A stretch of 31,754 bases of DNA, taken from NCBI GenBank assembly GCA_009801015.1, contig VHZZ01000003.1, positions 329,335-361,088 of the forward strand. The letters are read 5' to 3'. A program made the translations under genes and the position numbers. The notes beneath the pieces were generated by a model, which saw nothing but the letters and a program-made list of their open reading frames with translations, had not been told where the DNA came from and made no database searches. The stretch comes from Silene noctiflora (taxonomy: Eukaryota; Streptophyta; Magnoliopsida; Caryophyllales; Caryophyllaceae). Positions 20,558 through 31,408 of the stretch are shown here, piece by piece. Every line of letters starts with the position of its first letter. Positions within the stretch are counted from its first letter, which is position 1.

Positions 20558-23500
20558 ATGGACCACCACCCTCATCACTCACATCACACACATCAACCTC
20601 ACCACCATAACAACCACCAACAACACCACCAATCACACAGCATGTACACCTCAAACACCTCACCGTACACCGCCCCACACATGATCTCCACCCCTAACTA
20701 CTCCTCCACCCACACTCACTCTCGTCCTCCTTTCAACCCGTCTTTTCACGGTCTCGACTCGCTTAACTCCCCTTTTTCTGGGTCCGGCAGCGGCGGCGGA
20801 GGCGGAGGCGGCGATAATACCGGGTATGAGATTGACCCAAATACCCAGAAGAAGAAACGTGGTCGACCTAGGAAATACTCTCCTGATAACTCCGCCGCTG
20901 GTGGAACTGGTGGTGGTAGCGGTGGTGGCATTGGGTTAGCGTTATCTCCTATTCGTAGCGGAGGTGGAGGTGGAGGTGGAAGCGGAGGAGGCGGAGGAGG
21001 AGAGAATTCTTCTGGGGTTACTCCGGATAATTCGTCGAAGAAGAACCGTGGTCGTCCTTCCGGGTCTAGTAAGAAGCAATTGGATGCACTAGGTTTGGTC
21101 TCGGTTCTTCTCCGACTTAATTTCAGTTCATTTCGGTTCAGCTTAAATTACGGGTTTCATAATTTGATTTATGATCGTAATTGTCTTTAGTTTTTGCCAT
21201 GTTGTATCGCAAAACCGTCTAGTAAAAGAACTCGTAGCCACTATTCCCTCCGTCCCGATCATTTGTTCAGCCCTGGCTAAGAATAAAAAAACGTAAACAA
21301 ATGAGCTAGACAAAGGGAGTACTCAGTATCATGTTTTGTAGGGAGAGTATAATGGTACAATGTTTTATTGTAGAACCGTTTGATAAGACAGATTTGCTTC
21401 GTATTATAATGGTGACGGAGTTAAATGAGGTATGAAGGTTGGTAGTATAAGATTGATGAATGTTGATTAACGGGGGATTTGGGTTGGAGCAGTGGGGTGA
21501 ACTAGGTTAGGGTTCTTAGTCGGCGTTCTTTTGTAGTTAGGTTCTGTTCTTTTTATGTCAGTTTAGGGAGTTTCGGTCTAGAAGAAGTAAATGATGTGTA
21601 GAAGAGATTATAAGATTGATGCATCATGCATGCTGTAGAATGAAAGAATTATTCTGAGATGTTTATGTTTCCTTTGGTTGTTTTTTGGTGGGCAGGTAAT
21701 TGTGGGGTTGGTTTTACGCCGCATGTTATCTTGGTGAATGCTGGAGAGGTACGTTTAGTGAATGATGCCCCCCCGCCCTTCTGAATTTATGAATGTAGTG
21801 TTGGTTTCTAGAGAATTGCTTGTTATGTTGTGTTTGATTTGACTTGTAGTTGTTTTATTGGACATGCATTAATCTGCTTAAATTGTATAGTGAGAATTTT
21901 GATTATCTTGACTCGTAGTTTATGACAACTTTGTTTTCCACTCGTTAGATAAATCATGTTAACTGACACCAAAGTGAGTTATGTAAGAGTTAGTAAGAAA
22001 AGTATGCTTCTCGCCTAGTTGACTGGTATAAGACCTTAAAAGTCTTAAACAGTTGTCGTTCGACCTTGACCTATTACGCAGAAACAAGTTCCATATTCGT
22101 GAAATGGTTAACACATGTTTGTTGCCAGGGGCAACAAGATGAAGTTGATCAAGATAAAAAGATAGGCCATTGTTGTCTAAGAGACCAAAATTGATATGTC
22201 GATCTTCTTTGACCTAGTGTTGTCCATTCATTGTTATTGAATTACCCTTTTCATTTTCAAGTTAAGCTTTGGTTGTGGGTAATGGATAGGTAGAGGTGGG
22301 GTTATGATATACCTCAAAATATGGGTGATAATTATTGCTCTCTCAATACTTATTCATTTAATACCTAGCTCTATAGTGAATGATGCTTTTGGTCCATCAA
22401 GCCCGAACGAGTAATTTTAAAATATGGGTGAAGTAAATGTATCCATAGTTGTTTGGAATTCTAGCTGCCAGAGCACTTGTCTCTAGTACCTTTGAGTTAG
22501 CTTCCTATTTGTAAATTCTAATTGCTTAGGGCTCTCTTTCTTTTCCCTGTAAAATATACATAATGTTTTGCATCACTTATATACCTATATGACTATTGAG
22601 TTTGTGGCTTAAGGTTGAAACATCCCCTTTTTGTACATAAACGTCTACTTGCCTTTTTGTGGGTGGCTTGAGGCCTATAGCATGCAAACTTTCTGAGGTT
22701 GTCATTCTTACATAGAAATTGTGAGACTCCTGATTTCTAGTTGTAGTAATTTTCGCATGACGTGAAAGTATTTGGAGGTTCATTATAGTCAGCAGTTTTG
22801 TGTTTCTTGTCGTTTTTGCTTTTCCGAGATCTCTTGCCGTGAACTGTTGATTAATTTTTCCTAGCCGAATCATCTTTATAATAACAAAACTGCCCATTTC
22901 CCGTCCAAAAAAACCATGTTCTGTTTAGCTGGAATGAATTAGTATTGGTAGGTTGTTTGGTTTTGTCATTTTCTAAGGTAATTACAAGATTTTCACCAAC
23001 CTATTAGAAGGGAAGCGTGTCCTTGTGTGGCTTAAGGAAATGGTTTGTTATCATGCATTCATGCATCAAGGGTCCTATTGTGGCTTAAGGAAATGGTTTG
23101 TTATTTTACATCTAGGGCCTGTTTTATTTGGTTGTATCATCAATTTTAAAGGCCTTGTATCCCTTGGCAACTTCAACCTAAGACAGCCAGCTACCATCTC
23201 GATGGGATATTGAATAGTCAATGCTTTGGAATATGATGGAATTTAGCAAAATGGCTTACTACACTAAGTGCGCTTCTTATATCGTCAAGCAGCAGTCATT
23301 CTATGCAACTCTCGACACAATTTTCGTGACTTGTTTTCCGGACTCTGCCTCTGTGTTTTAGCACAGGGTTAGGACTATAGGAGGTTTAGTACATTTTATC
23401 CCCTACATATCTTTGAGCGATAATCTTTGAGGCCCTTGTAGCATGCTATTTTCTCGTGTTACTGACGCTTGTTCCATTTAAAGACTACTGCAAGGTTGCT

Positions 23501-26371
23501 TCGTTCTGCTGTAATTCCTTTGTTCTTATTGTTTAGTGCCTTTTGGTCAACAGGATATATCATCAAAGATTGTGGCCTTCTCTAAGCAGGGAGCACGAAC
23601 TGTTTGTGTTCTTTCTGCTAATGGCACCATTTGCAATGTAGATCTTCGTCAGCCTGCAATGTCTGGTGGTGTGGTGAAATATGAGGTATTTACTGTGCTC
23701 CACTTAAGAATTCGCTTTGTTCTCACTTCCCATTGTAGAATACAGCCATATCTGAAGTGAGTTTGTTTAAAATATTGCTGTTTTGGGGGTAAGAATTTTG
23801 ATGTTTTTAGTTCCCATTTCTCTGCCACTTACCATAGAACAAGTAATGTTCCTTGACATCTTTTGTTCGTGGCGTGACTGCCTATTATGTTTTTAGCTCC
23901 CAACACCTGTTTTGTTTTTATTTTGCAAACCTGTTCTTCTCTGGAATTTCGGGATGTATGAAACATGATAGCAGAGCAATGTTTTCTTCATTGCTAGGTG
24001 ACTTAGCAATACTAATTTGAAGAATAGTTTTTTGGGGGAAGAGAATTTTCGATGAAGTGCCTGTGATCGCATATAGAGCTTTGTTACTCTTCCTCCCTTC
24101 GTTGTCTAATCTTTTTGTTCTTTTTTTTTTCTGGCATAGGGGTGGGGTGTATGTGAAGAAGTTTTTGGTGATATTATTATGTTTAATTAACATGTCTCAA
24201 TTTGTGTATGTTCTACATTCTCGAGACTTTGCTGGTTCTTTCAATTTCCGAACGAGTTCATTGAATTGTCCGTGGTGTGTTGATGAGTACTCCCATATGG
24301 GGGTAATGTGTTACCTATGGGAAGGTGGGGTAACCTCTTAATGGAGCTGACATTAGTAGATATTAAACTCTTTCCGCTATCCATCACCTCTATAACCTCA
24401 TACTTTCTTTTGTATTTTGCCTCCATAACCCCAGTTACTATTTTCAAAATACAAGCAAGCCTTGAGTGGTGAAGTTTGTGTTCTGTGTTGCAGGGACGAT
24501 ATGAGATAATTTCTCTATCTGGCTCATTCCTCTTCTCAGAAAACAGTGACGGTCAAGTCCGAACTGGTGGCTTGAGTGTGTCATTGGCAGGTACTGATGG
24601 CCGTGTGCTAGGTGGTGGTGTCGTCGGGGTTCTGCGAGCAGCATCTCCTGTTCAGGTTTAGTTAATGTCTTCTTTACCCTCTCTTGTGCTGTTTAACTTA
24701 AGTTACCTTCTCTCCGCTTTATATGGTTTGCCGTTCCTTGTCTATGTGTGCATGCTCCTTCATACCTCTCACTCCTTAAATCTGTCTGTACTTGTTGCCG
24801 AATGGAAAAACACTAAATGGTGTCTTAGTGTTTGATTACTGTGTTCATGCTTTACAAATCTGAGGCTTTTCCCTTTTTTTTATATTTTGGGTTTGTGATA
24901 CCTGTCATTAATGCAAATTACGAGTTTCTGTTGCGCTGCTGCTTGACATATCCATCTTTTCCCCCTTTCTTTTTTTTAAGGCTCACTTGGGATGGGGTAA
25001 TTATTGAGTACTATTTACCAAGGTAATACTGCTCATCACAGCCATAGAAGTCATAAGGTAAAGGTAACACATGTAAGAAATATTTTGGAGGGTTTATTAT
25101 TTAGTCAATGAAAGCGGATTTGGAGAATGAAACGCTAAGGGAATGTTTAAATGGCGGAATAAACTCAAAAGAAGCAGGATTTGCCAATTTACAAATGAAT
25201 TGGTAAGTGCGCTTAGGGAAGGTCCATCTGGGGATTATACCTCAGTATCTTAAGTTAGTTAATTACAGAATACCTAATCTCCTTGAACCCTATGTTACTG
25301 TGGGCCTGTGCCATATGTCAGACTCTCCGATGCCGATGTTATGACACAATACTTTATTTTAGTCCCGAAACATGTAATATCTTCTCATAATGGCCGGGTC
25401 TGTCACTCCGACATCATTTCACACAGCCGAGTGGGTGTAACATAACAAAGATCTGTTAGCAATGGAGTACTGTATAGGTGGTTGATGTTTCTTGTTGTCC
25501 CAACATCTCTAGTGCATTATTGGCGGTGCTACCCAGATAGCTAGGATGGTTTATGAGTAACTGACTATGGAGTAGTTTTAAGCGACAGTGGTGAATCAAA
25601 CCATTTCTTATTTGCTAATATTTTATTTCTGGAACAATTACTTTCTGGATTCTGCTTTCAAAGCTCATTTTGGCCAAACGACAGGTTGTCATGTAGTATA
25701 TAATACTTAATTTATAATCGATATATTACTTTTACCATCCAATATATATATTCTTCCCGTAAAATTGTAAGAAATTTTACATTGTGTTTTTATTCGAGTA
25801 ATTAGTAGTCAAAGGTGACTTAATTTTTAGTCTAACAAACATTCTCTGCCTGATTGTCTTCCTAATAATTTGCTCAAACTCTTGTGCATATTGCTAAGAG
25901 TGCGGGAATAAAAATTCTTCAATTTGGATGTCAGCTAACTGGTAAAATCATTGAGAGGTGGTACCCATGACTCGGGTCTGAAACCTGTGCTTCCTTGACT
26001 TTGTGACGGCAGACAAATTATCTTTGTGACTTCCTTTGCTGTTAATAAAAAGCATAATTTACTGGTCCTAACGATGAATCTTGTGGCGGCAGATAATTGT
26101 AGGCAGCTTCATTGCAGATGGGAAAAAGCCCAAGTACATGCCTTCAGTTACCAAGTCTTCACTGAACATTTCTGGAACGGTGCCTGCAGCTGCTGACAGT
26201 AACCCTCTATCCCAGGACGTTTCTACTGACGGATCTGATGACAATGGCAGTAACCATATTGATCGAAACACAGGATCCTACGCCAACTCTAATCATCCTG
26301 GCCATCATAACATGCAAATGTACTCCCAAATGCATTGGCCTAACCCTGGTTCCAAGATGCTTCAAAACTAG
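20558..26371 (+). CDS. AHL: AT-hook motif nuclear-localised protein (AHL, type II)
   Basis: Five exons, 20558-21092, 21696-21748, 23554-23685, 24494-24655 and 26093-26371, join in phase to 386 residues. The N terminus is His-rich, then Gly-rich. AT-hook 1 is KKKRGRPRKY (98-107) and a second hook core RGRP is at 164-167; two hooks mark the intron-containing type II AHLs. The PPC (DUF296) domain follows: GVGFTPHVILVNAGE, SKIVAFSKQGARTVCVLSAN, GRYEIISLSGSF (241-252), and VGSFIADGKK at the start of exon 5, with a Ser/Asn/His-rich tail. AHLs bind AT-rich DNA in the minor groove, multimerise through the PPC domain and regulate chromatin and transcription in growth and flowering. Introns are 603, 1,805, 808 and 1,437 bp. 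Which AHL orthologue this is cannot be settled here. Confidence 0.95.
21244..21319. mobile_element. Short Stowaway MITE in AHL intron 1
   Basis: The left end TTCCCTCCGTCCCGATCATT and the right end ACAAATGAGCTAGACAAAGG, continuing GAG, are inverted, with TA at 21242-21243 and 21320-21321. At 76 bp it is a compact relative of the unit amplified upstream of this gene. Confidence 0.75.
23026..23104. repeat. Local tandem duplication in AHL intron 2
   Basis: The 26 bp beginning TGTGGCTTAAGGAAATGG are identical at 23026-23051 and 23079-23104, a 53-bp period. Confidence 0.85.
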
Positions 26372-26948
26372 CCATCCCGCTTATCATGATAGAGCCGTGA
26401 CTGAGAGTCCAATTCCAAATTCTAACTCGTAGAAGATATTTTCCTCTATTTTTTGTGGCCGAATGTGTATTTATTCTAGGTTATACTACTCCCTTTACTC
26501 GTGTCACTCGTGTAAATGAGATTATCACTCTAATGGTAGTAGCTGAGGTTCTTTTCGGTCATGGTGGTAATCAGATGATTTCCTCGACTTGAAATGTAGG
26601 ACTGGCACGAATCCATTTCTGCTCCTGACCAGGACATCTTTTGCCGATCTTCTGAGATCTGATCGAATTCGAATTACATGTACTAGATGCGTGGAAATTT
26701 TATTACAGGCTATGGTCCTACTCCGTATGACTATATATTAAATAGAATTTTTGAAAAGTTGGAGTCTCTAATTATTCAAAAAAATCTCGTTGTTATATCG
26801 GTTTTTCTATCATGTTTCCTTAAGGCACACGACAAAAACACGTTTTATTTTTAGACATTGTTTGGTTGATTTATCGCACCCCATTTTTACACTCAGTTTC
26901 GAGAATTTGATTCGCAACTTTTAGGTATCAAGTACAGCATCGACGAAC
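26372..26948. other. AHL 3' UTR and intergenic DNA
   Basis: Follows the AHL stop. Mostly AT-rich; no gene seen. Confidence 0.4.
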
Positions 26949-27008
26949 TAATAATATCAGCATACCGCAAACTATTTGCAAAAAAAAATTATTTATCAAT
27001 ATTTTTGT
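26949..27008 (-). repeat. Inverted single copy of the 129-bp unit core
   Basis: AATATCAGCATACCGCAAAC followed by A-rich sequence and TTATCAATATTTTT is the reverse complement of the core of the seven-unit array at 28310-29215. About 60 bp match imperfectly. It lies about 0.9 kb upstream of the first prolamin-like gene. Confidence 0.75.
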
Positions 27009-27565
27009 ATTTGCTTTATATTCAAAATAAAAGCATACGTATTAATTTAAAATGGATGACGGGTATATCAATCAAAACTCCGAAATTAACTCGAATTGAA
27101 ACAATAACTCCAAGCTTTTCTTATTCCTACCCAAATTTGCTTAGTTTGTTAACTAGTCTAGATCCCGAGCAAATGTGCGGTACATATAGACCTTTTAATT
27201 TTTACTGTAATACTTATAAATTTTAGATTTATATTTCATGGATTTTTATATATATATAAAAAAAAAAAGTAATCTTAAAATTAATCAAGAGAATTGAGTA
27301 ATTCATAAAGTATGTTTTTTTATGAATATATTTTAACTACCTCAAATTATTTTAATAGATTCTTTTTTAATCACGAAGTTAATAATAGGAATAATATAGT
27401 TTTATACCAATTTTGTTTTATTTTTATTAAAATATTATATTTTTAAGTTAATGATGAAAATATTATTCTAAATGAAAAATTAGTTTAATAAATGAAAATT
27501 TAATTTGTTTTCGTATATAAGCTTGAGCAGTCTCTTAGTATATAGAGGGGATGTAAATACCATGC
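27009..27565. other. AT-rich upstream DNA, no gene seen
   Basis: A 73-codon plus-strand frame at 27005-27226 has no recognisable domain. CTAGATCCCGAGCAAATGTG at about 27159 loosely resembles the ACTAG/CCCGTG ends of the element at 998-1442, but no partner end was found. Confidence 0.35.
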
Positions 27566-27818
27566 AGTAAGAATTCTTTCGAGAAAAATAAAAGTTTATA
27601 ACTTTTACAGTAACGATTCTTTTAGACCTTTAGTTAATTATTATAAAGTTTAATGTTATTAATGAAGAATTCATGACAACTAATGTTAAGTATTTTGACT
27701 AATGCAAATTTTATAAATCTCTATTAAATAAGCATTTTTCATTAATTAATAACATTAATTTCAAAAGAATCGTTACTCAAAAGTTATATACGTTTAATTT
27801 TCTAAAAGAGTTCTTACT
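27566..27818. mobile_element. MITE with 55-bp terminal repeats at a core promoter
   Basis: The left arm AGTAAGAATTCTTTCGAG through CAGTAACGATTCTTTT pairs with the right arm AAAAGAATCGTTACTC through AAGAGTTCTTACT. The arms are about 55 bp with few mismatches. The central part is non-coding. I see no certain target duplication. The right end lies 4 bp before the TATA box of the next gene. Confidence 0.75.
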
Positions 27819-27822
27819 ACAT

Positions 27823-27830
27823 TATAAATA
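27823..27830 (+). promoter_or_regulatory. TATA box of prolamin-like gene 1
   Basis: TATAAATA, 60 bp before the ATG at 27890. Confidence 0.65.
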
Positions 27831-27889
27831 CGACAAAGATTATCGCATATTTCATTATTCATTCATACATTACTTACAAAATTATAATT

Positions 27890-28294
27890 ATGGAGTCGAA
27901 AAAAACCTCGATTATCCTAACCCTAACACTCGTATTAGGGATGCTTCTACTAACAATTAGTGAAGCAAGATCTATAATTAGCAATAATAATAATAATAAT
28001 AATAATTTTGAAGGAATTGCACCAATTTCAAATAATGGTGATCTTTATTTTAACCCATTAAAAATATGTGGGTATATATTAGGTGGCACTTGTACAAATC
28101 AAATATTTTATTATGTATTTGACAAGAAGGATAATATTAGTCCAAAATGTTGTAGAAAATTACTTGATATGGGAAAACAATGTCATCATCTTTTGACTGA
28201 TCATACTCTTAAAGGTCAAGATTTTGAAGAACAAACTAAGGAAATTTGGAGGAGGAATAAAGAAGTTTGGAATTATTGTGTGGATTTGAGTTAA
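27890..28294 (+). CDS. Prolamin-like (ECA1 gametogenesis type) secreted protein 1
   Basis: An intronless 134-residue frame. Residues 1-26 form a signal peptide (MESKK, a hydrophobic core, then SEARS). An eight-Asn run (32-39) encoded by AAT repeats follows, then a conserved domain with six cysteines at 60, 68, 87, 88, 98 and 130 (spacing 8, 19, 1, 10, 32). The CC pair and order match the Prolamin_like domain of the ECA1 gametogenesis/DD11-type family, small secreted proteins often expressed in the female gametophyte; three disulfides are expected. It is closely similar to the protein at 30386-30775, with identical cysteine spacing. Expression and role here are inferred from the family only. 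It has a TATA box at 27823 and seven tandem repeats right behind it. Confidence 0.85.
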   Translation: MESKKTSIILTLTLVLGMLLLTISEARSIISNNNNNNNNFEGIAPISNNGDLYFNPLKICGYILGGTCTNQIFYYVFDKKDNISPKCCRKLLDMGKQCHHLLTDHTLKGQDFEEQTKEIWRRNKEVWNYCVDLS

Positions 28295-28309
28295 TTCGGA
28301 GTTTTGATT

Positions 28310-29215
28310 GATATATTTGTCTTACGATTTTATGAAATTAATAATGTAATAAAAATATTGATAATAATATTGTTTTTTGATAATTTGTTTGCGGTATGCT
28401 GATATTATAATATTATTATGAATATAGATTTTTAGTTCGATATATCTGTTTTACGATTTTATGAAATTAATGATGTAATAAAAATATTGATAATAATATT
28501 GTTTTTTGATAATTTATTTGCGATATGCTGATATTATAATATTATTATGAATATAGATTTTTAGTTCGATATATCTGTTTTACGATTTTATGAAATTAAT
28601 AATGTAATAAAAACATTGATAATAATATTGTTTTTTGATAATTTATTTGCGGTATGCTGATATATTATAATATTATTATGAATATAGATTTTTAGTTCGA
28701 TATATCTGTTTTACGATTTTATGAAATTAATAATGTAATAAAAATATTGATAATAATATTGTTTTTTGATAATTTATTTGCGGTATGCTGATATATTATA
28801 ATATTATTATGAATATAGATTTTTAGTTCGATATATCTGTTTTACGATTTTATGAAATTAATAATGTAATAAAATTATTGATAATAATATTGTTTTTTGA
28901 TGATTTGTTTGCGGTATGCTGATATTATAATATTATTATGAATATAGATTTTTAGTTCGATATATCTGTTTTACGATTTTATGAAATTAATAATGTAATA
29001 AAAATATTGATAATAATACTGTTTTTTGATCATTTGTTTGCGGTATGCTGATATTTTAATATTATTATGATTATAGATTTTTAGTTCGATATATCTGTTT
29101 TACGATTTTATGAAATTAATAATGTAATAAAAATATTGATAATAATACTGTTTTTTATAATTTGTTTGCGGTATACTGATATTATAATATTATTAGGAAT
29201 ATAGATTTTTAGTTC
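28310..29215. repeat. Seven-copy tandem repeat, 129-bp unit, 3' of gene 1
   Basis: Units start (GATATATCTGTTTTACGATT or variant) at 28310, 28439, 28568, 28699, 28830, 28959 and 29088 and end near 29215. Spacing is 129-131 bp. Every unit contains an AATAAA within GTAATAAAA (first at 28348-28353, 54 nt after the stop) and the core TTTGCGGTATGCTGATATTA (with small changes). Units differ by only a few substitutions or indels, so amplification is recent or homogenised. The first unit begins 16 nt after the stop codon, so the array includes the gene's own 3' UTR. Confidence 0.95.
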
Positions 29216-29270
29216 ATTTTCGAAGATGAGTGTAATACATGAAGTTTGAGCCAATTGATTGAGTGGAATA

Positions 29271-29489
29271 CTCGAATCAATTAACAACTCATTTGTCTAC
29301 CTTTGATTTTGGCACAACGATTGAGAAGAACGAGATGATTACATATGGATGGTGTCATTGAGTAATAAGTGGATAATAAGTTGTGGATGATCAAATTACT
29401 CTTTAAAAATATTTCAATATAGAAATGTAAATAAATGAATGAAATACTCATAAATGGAATAGGTAAACAAATAACCGGAACGAAGAGAG
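29271..29489. mobile_element. Probable degenerate Stowaway-type MITE
   Basis: The right end AACAAATAACCGGAACGAAG, then AGAG and TA, is Stowaway-like. The left end (ACTCATTTGTCTACCTTTG) keeps the inner part only. Confidence 0.45.
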
Positions 29490-29934
29490 TACGATGTATA
29501 ATATACGGGGTGGACTGATAAGTAAAATAACATTATTTTGTCAGGTCACTCAAGTCATACAATACGAGTAACATTTTTTTCATAGTGCCTACCTTTATTT
29601 TTTACACAAAGATTTAAACGAGAAAAAAGAATTAATTATAAATTTAGTGATTTTTTTTTTCCAGCTATCCAACCTATGTAGATGGTTGGATGTCCAGGAA
29701 GAAAAAAATGTCACTGTTTACGCAACGTAAAAATTAAAATAGAGACGAAAAATATAAACAAAACACCCAACAATGTAACATGTAAATAAATGATCCAAAC
29801 GAAACAATAAAATTATTTTTTATAAATTTTTAGGTCGCTGAAATGAAAACTTAATAATAATTATTTTGTTCTCAGTTAAACTCAAATGTTTGACAAGCAA
29901 AAAGTATATTGAACATTGATTTTAAAAAATAATA
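29490..29934. other. AT-rich intergenic DNA, nothing recognised
   Basis: No coding sequence or bounded repeat was identified. Confidence 0.4.
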
Positions 29935-30134
29935 CTTCTTTTATCCTTGTCATTTGTTTACATTTTTAATCGTAAGGTATTTTAATCAATTGTTTACCTT
30001 TCTATTTTAAGAATGCATTAGATGAACAAATTGATCTTATACTCTCAATTGAGTCCATTTGTCATCTAATAATTGACTCACAACCCTCTTATTTTCTTGA
30101 TCTTTGTGCAAGGTAAATAAATGACCAGAACGAG
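29935..30134. mobile_element. Stowaway-type MITE upstream of prolamin-like gene 2
   Basis: The left end CTTCTTTTATCCTTGTCATT and the right end AAATGACCAGAACGAG are inverted, with TA at 29933-29934 and 30135-30136. It shares TTTCTATTTTAAGAATGCAT with the element at 4890-5011. Confidence 0.65.
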
Positions 30135-30301
30135 TAACTCTTTCTTTTCTGACTTATGTGAATAAATAAAACATAAAGAGTTCAACGTTAGTTTTATTAA
30201 TCTGAATTAATTAATTTAAGCATATGCTATTAATAACATAATAAAAATCACACTAATTAACCTAATGCTCCTAAACAATTGTTACTACAATATTTACATT
30301 A

Positions 30302-30310
30302 TATATATAA
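30302..30310 (+). promoter_or_regulatory. TATA box of prolamin-like gene 2
   Basis: TATATATAA, 76 bp before the ATG at 30386. Confidence 0.5.
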
Positions 30311-30385
30311 GCCGTAAATTCTCTTATATTTTATCGTTAATTCAAACATAACCTACTCATCTCGAATCAAAAGAAAAAAAAAATT

Positions 30386-30775
30386 ATGGAGTCGAAAAAA
30401 ACCATGATTATTGTAAGCCTAGCACTCGCATTATTAGGGTTGTTTCTAATTAGTGAAGCAAGACCTATAATTATCAATAATAATAATAATCTCGAAATAG
30501 CACCAATTTCGAATGGTGGCGATTATTTTTTCGACCCGATTAAGAAATGTGGGTACAAATTAGGAAATACTTGTACTGAACAAATATTTCGTTATGTGTT
30601 CGAAAAAAAGGGTGAAATTAGTCCGAAATGTTGTACCAAACTACTTGATATGGGAAAACCATGCCATCATCTTTTGACTGATTATACTCTTAAAGGACAA
30701 GATTTTGAAGAACAAATTAAGGAAATTTGGGGTAGGAATAAAAAAGCTTGGAATTTTTGTGTGGATATGAGTTAA
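30386..30775 (+). CDS. Prolamin-like (ECA1 gametogenesis type) secreted protein 2
   Basis: An intronless 129-residue frame, paralogous to the gene 2.5 kb upstream and in the same orientation. The signal peptide is residues 1-25 (MESKKTMIIV, hydrophobic core, SEARP). A five-Asn run at 31-35 is shorter than in gene 1. Cysteines at 55, 63, 82, 83, 93 and 125 have spacing 8, 19, 1, 10, 32, exactly as in gene 1. Near-identical segments include ISPKCC, KLLDMGK and TLKGQDFEEQ, which suggests purifying selection on the folded domain, while the low-complexity N terminus varies. The upstream region is not obviously alike beyond a TATA box. The family is secreted and associated with reproductive tissue; the function here is unknown. 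Confidence 0.86.
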   Translation: MESKKTMIIVSLALALLGLFLISEARPIIINNNNNLEIAPISNGGDYFFDPIKKCGYKLGNTCTEQIFRYVFEKKGEISPKCCTKLLDMGKPCHHLLTDYTLKGQDFEEQIKEIWGRNKKAWNFCVDMS

Positions 30776-30887
30776 TTAGGAGCGAGTTTTGAATTTATAA
30801 TACTGGTCTGCTGTTGATGGGTCGTCTCGTTTATTTATGAAATATGTAGTATGCTTTTATTTTGGTTATATAGCTAAGATAGAAATT

Positions 30888-30960
30888 ATGATAATAATAA
30901 TAATAATAAAGTTTTGTTCTACAAGTGGTTATTTGCAGTATGCTGATATTATAATATTTT
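30888..30960 (+). repeat. Single diverged copy of the 129-bp unit core behind gene 2
   Basis: GATAATAATAATAATAATAA and then TTATTTGCAGTATGCTGATA match, with gaps, the part of the array unit that includes the GTATGCTGATATTATAATAT core. Its position behind the paralogue implies that this core was part of the 3' flank before the two genes separated. Confidence 0.7.
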
Positions 30961-31014
30961 TTTGATGGTTTAGTTATGTTTTATTTTTTTTCGGAAAATG
31001 CACGCGGAGTTTTC

Positions 31015-31408
31015 GAGGTTTGACATTTTGCCTGAAATACCCAATTTTTTATCCAGAAAACTTTAAGAGGTCATAACTCGTGTTTATGATTTCAGAAAGT
31101 GATAATTTTTTTTTTCAAATCGATCACCTTTCCGAGAACTACGATTTGAAAAAAAAATTATCGTATTTGGATCCCGTGGCTAGGAGTTATTGCGTGCCAA
31201 AAGTTTTTTGACCGAACAAACTTTGAGTGATCATATCTCTTGGTCACGAATTCCAAACTCAACAACTTTTTTCTCAAGTCGTAGTTCTCGGAAAGATGAT
31301 CAATTTGAAAAAAAAATGATCACTTTATGAACTCGTAAACAGGAGTTATGGCTTCTTAAAGTTTTTCAGATAAAAAAATTGAGTATTTCGGGCAAAAAAG
31401 CAAACCTC
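31015..31408. mobile_element. Foldback element with about 140-bp arms
   Basis: The left arm (31015 to about 31150: GAGGTTTGACATTTTGCC, AACTTTAAGAGGTCATAACT, CTTTCCGAGAACTACG) is complementary to the right arm (about 31270-31408: CGTAGTTCTCGGAAAGATGA, GGGCAAAAAAGCAAACCTC). The centre is about 120 bp. There is no coding sequence and no target duplication that I can define, so it could be a MULE-like or other MITE. Confidence 0.75.

Noticed and set aside
20746-20931. Pro-rich minus-strand frame
   Set aside because: It is the antisense shadow of the Gly-rich part of AHL exon 1.
22577-22897. 106-codon minus-strand frame in AHL intron 2
   Set aside because: No recognisable domain, lies within an intron, no supporting signals.
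26081-26371. Independent 96-residue protein starting at 26081
   Set aside because: It is the last exon of the AHL gene read from an intronic ATG; the acceptor at 26092 and phase match the preceding exons.
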